This document shows positions 6,782 to 11,913 of a stretch of 11,913 nucleotides of DNA, one piece after another. The DNA lies in NCBI GenBank assembly GCA_030619365.1, contig JAUXBQ010000063.1, positions 1 through 11,913 on the forward strand, written 5' to 3'. Made by a program: the position numbers and the translations under genes. Below the pieces are notes generated by a model that worked only from the letters and a program-made list of their open reading frames with translations, did not search any database and was not told the origin of the DNA. Each line of letters begins with the position of its first letter. Within the stretch, counting starts at the first letter, position 1. Source of the DNA: a candidate division FCPU426 bacterium. Lineage in GTDB: Bacteria > Oederibacteriota > JAAXVQ01 > JAUVAV01.

Positions 6782-7063
6782 ATGGTGATCGGACTCCTGA
6801 GCGGGGAACTGCATTTTCCGGAGAATCACTCCCTCAAAGCCAAGCGCATGCTGCTGCGCAAGCTCCTGGAACGTATTAAAAAACGCTTGAATGTCTCGGC
6901 CGCCGAAGTGGGGTATCAGGACCTGTGGCAGCGCTCCCTGATCGCCGTGGCCTGCGTGAATACCTCCAACCGGGAGGCCAACGCCACCCTCAACAGGGCC
7001 TTGAGCTTGATTGATGAATTTGACGAAGCGGAATTAATAGATCATCATTTTGAAGTGAGATGA
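6782..7063 (+). CDS. DUF503 family protein, YlxP-like
   Basis: This 93-residue protein matches the DUF503 family, whose Bacillus member YlxP is likewise encoded between infB and rbfA. Recognisable family features are the N-terminal strand MVIGLLSGELHFPENHSLKAKR, the following basic stretch LLRKLLERIKKRLNVSAAEVG, and the block DLWQRSLIAVACVN. The length is normal. The biochemical function is not established; the constant neighbourhood suggests a role in ribosome assembly or translation. A GAGGTG ribosome binding site lies 6-12 nt before the ATG, and the gene follows infB by 27 nt in the same operon. No signal peptide or membrane segment is seen, so it is cytoplasmic. The family call is confident; the function is unknown. 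Confidence 0.9.
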   Translation: MVIGLLSGELHFPENHSLKAKRMLLRKLLERIKKRLNVSAAEVGYQDLWQRSLIAVACVNTSNREANATLNRALSLIDEFDEAELIDHHFEVR

Positions 7064-7067
7064 CCAG

Positions 7068-7102
7068 CCCGCGGCAGCATACCTTGGACCGGGTCCCGCG
7101 GG
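7068..7102 (+). promoter_or_regulatory. Possible hairpin just upstream of rbfA
   Basis: CCCGCGG (7068-7074) can pair with CCGCGGG (7096-7102) across a 21-nt loop, ending right before the purine-rich RBS of rbfA (start 7116). No T-tract follows, so it is not a terminator. It may mark an mRNA processing or translational control site, or be chance in GC-rich DNA. Confidence 0.3.
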
Positions 7103-7115
7103 AAGGGAAAGAATC

Positions 7116-7496
7116 ATGAAAGTTAAACGCACAGACCGCCTGGCTTCCCAGATTGTTCGCGAAATTGCCGATATTCTCCGGCGAAAACTGTCCGACCCCC
7201 GCTTGCAGTGGGTAACTCTGACCCGGGCCGACGTTTCGCCTGACCTGCGGAACGCGAAGATTTACATCCTCACCCTGGATACCGGCGAGCACCGGGAACA
7301 AACGCTGACTGCGCTGCGAAACGCGGCCGGATTTATTCGGCGAGAGCTGGGGCGCCGATTGAAATGGCGCGTGATGCCGGAACTGGTCTTCGTAGTGGAC
7401 GCGGAGTCCGAACGGACCGAGAAAATTCTAAATAAAATAAGCGCCCTGAAAAAAGAGAGGAGCACGTCTGATGGTGGAACAGAAGCTGGAGCGTGA
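7116..7496 (+). CDS. rbfA: 30S ribosome-binding factor A
   Basis: RbfA is a small KH-fold assembly factor that binds immature 30S subunits near helix 1 and the 3' end of 16S rRNA. The 126-residue protein starts RTDRLASQIVREIADILRRK, with the family's DPRL and VTLTRADVSPDLRNAKIYI strands, then the helix AAGFIRRELGRRLKWRVMPEL and the strand VFVVDAESERTEKILNKI. The C-terminal tail is hydrophilic. A GGGAAAG ribosome binding site precedes the ATG. The 3' end overlaps the next gene by 26 nt in another frame, indicating translational coupling. Together with IF-2 upstream it forms the widely conserved infB-rbfA pair. Length and motifs are normal, and I see nothing unusual in the protein itself. Confidence 0.95.
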   Translation: MKVKRTDRLASQIVREIADILRRKLSDPRLQWVTLTRADVSPDLRNAKIYILTLDTGEHREQTLTALRNAAGFIRRELGRRLKWRVMPELVFVVDAESERTEKILNKISALKKERSTSDGGTEAGA

Positions 7497-8478
7497 TCCC
7501 GCCTACGAGCAGGAACTTGAAAAAGCCGTAGAGGTGATCACCCGGCACAAAGATTTTGTACTTACCACGCACATTAACCCGGACGGCGACGGCCTGGGTT
7601 GCGAATCCGCGCTGCTGCTGGCGCTCACCAGCATGGGGAAGAAGGTCACGGTGGTTAACGCCAATCCCACCCCCGACCTCTATCATTTTCTCCCCGAACG
7701 GGAGCAATTTCTGGTGGAAACGAAACACGCGCCGCGGCACGAGGTTGCGATTTTTCTGGAATGTCCGGACGAACATCGCACAGGAGAGGTCATTCGGATC
7801 CCCCAGGGCGCCGAGCATATCATCAATATCGACCATCATGTGTTTAACAACCGGTATGGCACCATTAATCTTGTTGATCCCACGGCGGCCGCGGCCGGAG
7901 AGCAGATTTGGGACCTGCTCTGCGCCCTGAATTGTCCCCGGGACAAGCGCATGGCGATTGGGCTCTATACGGCCATCGCCACGGACACCGGTCATTTCAA
8001 GTATGCGGGCGTTACGCCGCGTACCCACCAGGTTATTGCCCAGCTGTTGCAATTGGGGGTCCGGCCCAGCTATATGAATGAGCAGCTTTACGAGCGGGTG
8101 CCGGCCGCGGGCCTCCAGCTCCTGGCCATAGGGCTATGCGGCGTGCAATACAACGCTCAACACAATGTGGGCTGGTTCGGCATCACCCAGGCCATGCTGG
8201 CGCAATCCGGCGCCAAGGCCAGCCACACCGAAAATTTTGTAAATTACGTTCGGGCCGTGGAGGGCGTGGAAGTGGCCGTGTTTTTCATGGAGACCGCCAA
8301 GGGAGAGATAAAAATGTCCTTCCGGTCGCGCGGTGCGATTGACGTTTCAACCATTGCGCTCCAATTCGGCGGCGGCGGTCACCAGCGTGCGGCGGGCGCT
8401 CTGCTGCCCGGGACCATGACCGAGATCCAAACCCGGGTGCTGGCGGAAGTCGAAAAACGGGTCAACGGCAAGGGCTGA
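7471..8478 (+). CDS. nrnA: DHH-family phosphoesterase, NrnA-like (oligoribonuclease / pAp phosphatase)
   Basis: This is a DHH/DHHA1 phosphoesterase of 335 residues. NrnA-type enzymes degrade two- to five-nucleotide RNAs and dephosphorylate pAp using Mn2+. The motifs are in order: HINPDGDGLG (H34, D38, D40), ECPDEHRTG, IDHHVFNN (D121-H122-H123), ATDTGHF (D172), and the substrate-binding DHHA1 loop GGGGHQRAAG (H304). All metal ligands expected for the family are present. No membrane segment or signal peptide is seen. The start at 7471 lies 26 nt inside rbfA with GGAG (7459-7462) upstream; the order rbfA, nrnA, truB is common across bacteria. Some family members instead act on cyclic dinucleotide products (pApA, pGpG), so substrate choice is inferred. 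Family certain, precise substrate less so. Confidence 0.92.
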   Translation: MVEQKLERDPAYEQELEKAVEVITRHKDFVLTTHINPDGDGLGCESALLLALTSMGKKVTVVNANPTPDLYHFLPEREQFLVETKHAPRHEVAIFLECPDEHRTGEVIRIPQGAEHIINIDHHVFNNRYGTINLVDPTAAAAGEQIWDLLCALNCPRDKRMAIGLYTAIATDTGHFKYAGVTPRTHQVIAQLLQLGVRPSYMNEQLYERVPAAGLQLLAIGLCGVQYNAQHNVGWFGITQAMLAQSGAKASHTENFVNYVRAVEGVEVAVFFMETAKGEIKMSFRSRGAIDVSTIALQFGGGGHQRAAGALLPGTMTEIQTRVLAEVEKRVNGKG

Positions 8479-8482
8479 GACC

Positions 8483-9379
8483 ATGCGGGGCGGTTTGCTC
8501 CCATTTTATAAACCAGCCGGGCCCAGTTCAGCCGCGCTGGTGGGCCGCGTCAAGCGAATTACCAGGGCGCGACGGATCGGACACACCGGAACTCTGGATC
8601 CGGCCGCCGAGGGCCTGCTGGTTCTAGCCTTTGAACGAGCGACTTCGCTCATCCCCTATCTTCCCACGCAAAAAACTTATCGGGCCGTCATACGGCTGGG
8701 CGTTACGACCGACACCTTGGACGCCCAGGGTGCGACCGTGTCCGAAAAAACTGTTCCCAGCCTGAGCGAAGACCGCCTGCAAGATGTGCTGGGGGATTTT
8801 CGGGGACCACAACTGCAAACGCCACCTATGGTCTCGGCCCTCCATCATCAGGGGCAGCGCCTGTATCGACTGGCCCGGCAGGGCCTGAGCGTGGAACGCC
8901 CGCCGCGCCAGGTGATGATTCACGCGCTGCGGCTCCTGCGTTATCAGGCACCGGACTTGGAAATCGAGGTTGGCTGCTCCGGGGGGACGTATATCCGCGC
9001 CCTGGCCGCGGACCTGGGCCAGGCCATTGGTTGCGGCGCCCATTTGAAGCGGTTGCTAAGAACGGCGTGCAACGGGTTTACCTTGGAGCAGGCCCTGGTG
9101 TGGGAGGACTTTGAACGTGAACACGGAGCCGGCACCTGGCAAGAGCGCTTGACCGGTCCGGCCGACGCGCTCCGGCATCTTCCGGAATTACTGGTCTTAG
9201 GCCCTGAACAGGCCGCGGTGCGAAACGGGCGCGCGCTGGATCTGGCAGGCCGGAATCCCGGGCCGGGCTGGGTGAAGATCATGGACGCGAAGGGACAGGT
9301 GCTGGCGATCGCAAAACAAAGGGACGGGCAACTCGAAATGGAGCGGGTGCTGCGTCCGGCCAATGAGGAGCAAGCATGA
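8483..9379 (+). CDS. truB: tRNA pseudouridine(55) synthase
   Basis: TruB converts U55 in the T-loop of nearly all tRNAs to pseudouridine and also helps tRNA fold. The 298-residue protein shows the N-terminal motif YKPAGPSSA and the catalytic loop GHTGTLDPAAEGLL with nucleophile Asp39. KTYRAVIRLGVTTDTLDAQG, the QTPPMVSALHHQGQRLYRLARQG block and the CSGGTYIRALAADLGQ motif follow. A short C-terminal PUA-like part follows from about residue 230. The gene starts 4 nt after the nrnA stop, with GGGCTGAG as a ribosome binding site overlapping that stop. Its stop overlaps the ribF start (ATGA, 9376-9379). No anomalies are seen; identity is certain. Confidence 0.97.
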   Translation: MRGGLLPFYKPAGPSSAALVGRVKRITRARRIGHTGTLDPAAEGLLVLAFERATSLIPYLPTQKTYRAVIRLGVTTDTLDAQGATVSEKTVPSLSEDRLQDVLGDFRGPQLQTPPMVSALHHQGQRLYRLARQGLSVERPPRQVMIHALRLLRYQAPDLEIEVGCSGGTYIRALAADLGQAIGCGAHLKRLLRTACNGFTLEQALVWEDFEREHGAGTWQERLTGPADALRHLPELLVLGPEQAAVRNGRALDLAGRNPGPGWVKIMDAKGQVLAIAKQRDGQLEMERVLRPANEEQA

Positions 9380-10326
9380 AAACCATGCGGGGTCTGCCGC
9401 GCAAGGCAGCGAGGGAACGCGTGCTAACCTTGGGCGTTTTTGACGGCCTGCACCGCGGCCACGCCCGGATTCTGCGCTTTGTCCGCCGGATTGCCGACCG
9501 CCTCAAATTACCGGCCGCGGTCCTTACGTTTGACGACCATCCGCACGGTACCCTGGCGCCGCACAAGCGCCCACCGCGCCTGGCCACCCTTGAGCAAGGC
9601 CTGACCCGGCTGCGGAGCCTGGGCCTGGACGAAGTGTTCCTGATCCGTTTTACCGACGCGCTGGCCCGAACCTGGGCCGAGGATTTTGTGGAACGCACCC
9701 TGGTCCGGCGGCTTCGGGTCCGGCACCTGGTCATCGGCCAGGATTTCGTTTTCGGCCGGGGCGGGCGCGGCAACAGCCGCCTGTTACGCCGTCTGGGCCG
9801 GTGTCTGGGATTCCGGGTCACCGTGGTGCCGCCCCTGAAGCAACAGGGCCGGACTATCAGCTCCAGTGAGGTGCGCGCCATGGTAGCGCGCGGTGACGTG
9901 CAGAGGGCCGGGCAGTGGCTGGGCTGGCCTTACGCGTTGCACGGCCGCGTGGTCAGAGGAGAGGGTCGCGGCGCGACCATCGGGCTGCCCACCGCGAATC
10001 TGCGCACTGTCCATGAGATCGTCCCTCCGCCGGGGACCTACGCGGTGCGGGTGCGCCTGCGCGGACACGAGCGTCCAGCCTTGTGCCATATTGGGAAGAG
10101 ACCCACCTTTCACCCCTGGGGACCCGAGACCATCGAGATACACATCCCCGGCTGGCGCGGTAACTTGTATAACCAACGCCTGGAAGCGGCTTTTTTAAGA
10201 CGACTGCGCGGAGAACGGCATTTTTCCGGCGCCCACGCGCTGCTGCGGCAGGTGGCGCAGGATTGGCGCGTCGCCAAGCAAGTATGGACAAAATCGCGTA
10301 AACCCCTTAAAATACACTCCCTGTAA
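9376..10326 (+). CDS. ribF: Bifunctional riboflavin kinase / FAD synthetase
   Basis: RibF phosphorylates riboflavin to FMN and adenylates FMN to FAD. The N-terminal nucleotidyltransferase domain carries GVFDGLHRGH (H26-R-G-H29), TFDDHPHG, the IGQDFVFGRGGRG block and the ISSSEVR motif. The C-terminal riboflavin kinase domain carries GRVVRGEGRGATIGLPTANL (PTAN at 205-208), GTYAVRV, IGKRPTF and the catalytic glutamate E254 in TIEIH, then NLYNQRLEAAFLRRLRGERHF. At 316 residues it has the usual length. The sequence is notably arginine-rich (many CGC/CGG codons) compared with neighbours. The start at 9376 is chosen because it overlaps the truB stop by ATGA. rpsO, often the next gene, is not present; a STAS gene follows after 45 nt. 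FMN made here would include the FAD cofactor used by MurB. Confidence 0.96.
   Translation: MKTMRGLPRKAARERVLTLGVFDGLHRGHARILRFVRRIADRLKLPAAVLTFDDHPHGTLAPHKRPPRLATLEQGLTRLRSLGLDEVFLIRFTDALARTWAEDFVERTLVRRLRVRHLVIGQDFVFGRGGRGNSRLLRRLGRCLGFRVTVVPPLKQQGRTISSSEVRAMVARGDVQRAGQWLGWPYALHGRVVRGEGRGATIGLPTANLRTVHEIVPPPGTYAVRVRLRGHERPALCHIGKRPTFHPWGPETIEIHIPGWRGNLYNQRLEAAFLRRLRGERHFSGAHALLRQVAQDWRVAKQVWTKSRKPLKIHSL
10285..10313 (+). promoter_or_regulatory. Candidate sigma70 promoter inside 3' end of ribF
   Basis: TGGACA (10285-10290) and TAAAAT (10308-10313) are each one base off consensus and separated by exactly 17 bp. Transcription would start near 10320, about 50 nt before the STAS gene. It would allow the signalling pair to be expressed separately from the ribosome-related operon. 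No terminator is visible between ribF and the STAS gene, so readthrough is also likely. Confidence 0.55.
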
Positions 10327-10371
10327 CTTCCGCTTGTTCTTGCTGACCCCGGCCGGAGAAAAGGTGAACCC

Positions 10372-10719
10372 ATGCCAGGAATGGACCCGAAACAAGAATC
10401 TCAAGAGAACGTCGAAATCCTGAGCCTCGGCGGATTTATGGATAACCGGGAAGTCAGCCGCTTTGTTCAGGCCCTGGATGCGCTCATCCTGAACGGCAAA
10501 ACCAAGATCGTGCTGGACATCGGCCGCCTAACCTACATTCCCTCGGCCGGACTCGGGGCCGTGGTTGGACGCATCCGCGATCTGCGCCGCCAGGGGGGAG
10601 ACATTAAAATCGGAGGGCACACCTCGCGGGTCTATGAGTTGCTGAAAATTCTCGGGTTTTTATCCGCTTTTGACGTCAGCGAAACCGTGGATGCTGCCGT
10701 GCATAAGTATAAGGGTTAG
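10372..10719 (+). CDS. STAS-domain anti-sigma factor antagonist
   Basis: This 115-residue single-domain STAS protein resembles SpoIIAA/RsbV anti-anti-sigma factors. The core runs from about residue 14 to 110: VEILSLGGFMDNREVSRF, LNGKTKIVLDIGRLTYIPSAGLGAVVG and GGDIKIGGHTSRVYELLKILGF. Ser58 in IPSAGLG aligns with the serine phosphorylated by the partner anti-sigma kinase in RsbV-like proteins; when unphosphorylated the protein would bind the kinase and free the sigma factor. The AAAGGTGA ribosome binding site 7 nt upstream supports the start at 10372; an ATG at 10381 is a possible alternative. The gene sits 2 nt before a membrane PP2C phosphatase, the expected partner that would dephosphorylate Ser58. 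Which sigma factor or other output is controlled cannot be told here, and some STAS proteins control non-sigma targets. Confidence 0.9.
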   Translation: MPGMDPKQESQENVEILSLGGFMDNREVSRFVQALDALILNGKTKIVLDIGRLTYIPSAGLGAVVGRIRDLRRQGGDIKIGGHTSRVYELLKILGFLSAFDVSETVDAAVHKYKG

Positions 10720-10721
10720 CC

Positions 10722-11913
10722 ATGGCTGAGGACAAAATAATCTGGACCTACCGTCCGGGCCGGGGATTGCGTTTCAAGTTGGCGCTGGGGTTGTTTCTGC
10801 TGGTCGCTCTGCTCATGCTTTCAGTCTACCTGGTCATGCGCCTGCGGGTGGAAGAGACCCTGCTGGCCCAGTTGCGCATGAAAGGGGAAACCGTGGTCCG
10901 GGAGCTTTCGGTAAACGCGGCCGAGGCCCTAATCTTGGGGGACCATCTGTTCCTGACTGAAACTGTGGACAAGGTCATGCAATCCGACGCGGACATTCGC
11001 CGAATTGCTTTTGTGGACGAAATGGGCATGTCCCTGGCCCACAGCGACGAGAAACAGGAAGGCGAGGCCTACGCGGTTCCGCCAGGGGTCCACACCGAAG
11101 CGTTGGCACCGGGCCGCCTGTATTATTATCAGCTCCAGGGCGCGGCCTGCCTGGATTTTGAAATGCCCATTTTCCGGGAGGAAAAGCGGCGCGGTCCGCG
11201 GGTCCGGATCGGCGCGGTACATGTGGTATATTATCTCCAGCCCCTGAAAAATCTGCTGGACCGCTCACTCCAGGATTTGCTTTGGCTGGCGGCCGCGGCC
11301 CTAACTTTGAGTTTGCTCCTGGGGTTGCTCTGGGGCGCCCGGCTGGCCCGCCCCCTGCGCGAAATCGCCCAGGTTGCCGAGAAGATCGGGGCCGGGGAGC
11401 TGGACCCGCAGCTCTACGTCGCCCGGCAGGATGAGATCGGAGCGGTGGCCCATCACCTGAGCGAAATGGCGGACAACCTTCGCAATGCCCAGGCCGAGCG
11501 GTTCCAGCGGGAAAAGTCGCAGCACCAGGCGGAAACCGTGGAGACCATTCAAAACCTGCTGGTGCCCAGAACCACGCCACGGATTCCCGGCTACTCGCTG
11601 GCCCTGCGTTACCAGGCCGGGGAAAAAGTCAGCAGCGATTACCTCGATTTTATCGAGCTGGAAAACGGATACTGGGGCCTGGCTATGGCGGACGTGACCG
11701 GCAAGGGCATTACCAGCGGCCTGGTCATGACGCAGGTCCGGGCCATCCTGCGCGGGCTGGCCCGCGAGCAGTTGTCCCCCAGCCGGGTTCTGTCCAAGCT
11801 TAACCGGCAACTGGATCCGGACTTGCGGGAAGACATGTACGTGACCTTGAGCTACGTGGTACTGGACACGGCGAGGCGTTCCCTAATACTGACTCGCGCC
11901 GGCCACCTGACCG
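10722..11913 (+). CDS. Membrane-anchored SpoIIE/RsbU-type PP2C serine phosphatase with HAMP domain (3' end outside window)
   Basis: An open frame starts at 10722, 2 nt after the STAS gene stop, and runs off the right edge (397 complete codons). A first membrane helix spans about residues 18-39. An extracytoplasmic sensor region of about 140 residues follows, then a second helix at about 186-207 and a HAMP linker (LARPLREIAQVAEKIGAGELD, DEIGAVAHHLSEMADNL) to about 255. A short coiled region leads into the PP2C/SpoIIE domain from about 285. That domain shows SSDYLDFIEL (D306, D309), MADVTGKGITSGLVM (D324) and DMYVTLSYVVLD, and is cut at RAGHLT. The metal-binding aspartates are present; the usual GG before the first one is SS. 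By family knowledge it would dephosphorylate the upstream STAS protein in response to an external signal. The final part of the domain is unseen. Confidence 0.92.
   Translation, partial: MAEDKIIWTYRPGRGLRFKLALGLFLLVALLMLSVYLVMRLRVEETLLAQLRMKGETVVRELSVNAAEALILGDHLFLTETVDKVMQSDADIRRIAFVDEMGMSLAHSDEKQEGEAYAVPPGVHTEALAPGRLYYYQLQGAACLDFEMPIFREEKRRGPRVRIGAVHVVYYLQPLKNLLDRSLQDLLWLAAAALTLSLLLGLLWGARLARPLREIAQVAEKIGAGELDPQLYVARQDEIGAVAHHLSEMADNLRNAQAERFQREKSQHQAETVETIQNLLVPRTTPRIPGYSLALRYQAGEKVSSDYLDFIELENGYWGLAMADVTGKGITSGLVMTQVRAILRGLAREQLSPSRVLSKLNRQLDPDLREDMYVTLSYVVLDTARRSLILTRAGHLT

Noticed and set aside
9279..9881. 200-residue - strand open frame over truB/ribF
   Set aside because: Arg/Pro-rich shadow of GC-rich coding DNA; truB and ribF on the + strand fully explain the region.
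10327..10371. Terminator after ribF
   Set aside because: The short CCGGCCGG palindrome lacks a usable loop and a T-tract.
10975..11580. 201-residue - strand open frame opposite the PP2C gene
   Set aside because: Low-complexity Pro/Gly/Arg/Ala translation typical of an antisense shadow; the + strand frame has clear membrane, HAMP and PP2C motifs.

Overview
The window is a bacterial chromosomal segment, GC-rich by eye, carrying housekeeping genes rather than an obvious mobile island. It opens in the 3' part of polC (the Gram-positive-type replicative DNA polymerase III) on the + strand. A convergent murB (peptidoglycan precursor synthesis) lies on the - strand. Divergent from murB is a long + strand operon: nusA, infB, ylxP-like DUF503 gene, rbfA, a DHH phosphoesterase of NrnA type, truB and ribF. 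The last block, also on the + strand, is a STAS anti-sigma-factor antagonist followed by a membrane-anchored SpoIIE/RsbU-type PP2C phosphatase that runs off the right edge.

Organism: PolC is best known from Firmicutes, Fusobacteria, Thermotogae and some uncultured phyla. The nusA-infB-ylxP-rbfA-truB-ribF order resembles the Firmicutes operon, but ylxR, the L7Ae-like gene and rimP are missing. The intergenic CACGAAG repeats and the base composition recall environmental genomes. I would call it a PolC-bearing bacterium, possibly from an uncultured phylum, and cannot place it further from sequence alone.

Layout: 2-1630 polC (5' truncated by the window); 1631-1868 convergent intergenic region holding an inverted CACGAAG repeat element; 1869-2783 murB (-); 2784-3101 divergent control region with a consensus-like sigma70 promoter, two perfect palindromes, and a terminator/antiterminator-type leader; 3102-10326 the seven-gene operon, with ATGA overlaps at nusA/infB and truB/ribF and a 26-nt overlap at rbfA/nrnA; a candidate promoter inside the 3' end of ribF; 10372-end the STAS and PP2C pair.

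How it works together: the operon joins transcription elongation/termination (NusA), translation initiation (IF2), 30S maturation (RbfA), tRNA modification (TruB), nano-RNA/pAp turnover (NrnA-like) and FMN/FAD synthesis (RibF). NusA is a likely regulator of its own leader. The STAS/PP2C pair looks like the output half of a partner-switching pathway: a membrane sensor phosphatase would dephosphorylate the STAS protein, which then sequesters an anti-sigma kinase not visible here. The most interesting non-coding material is the nusA control region. The most interesting protein details are the D-to-N change in the IF2 P-loop and the Lys/Cys at two MurB active-site positions. I found no clearly novel multi-gene system.
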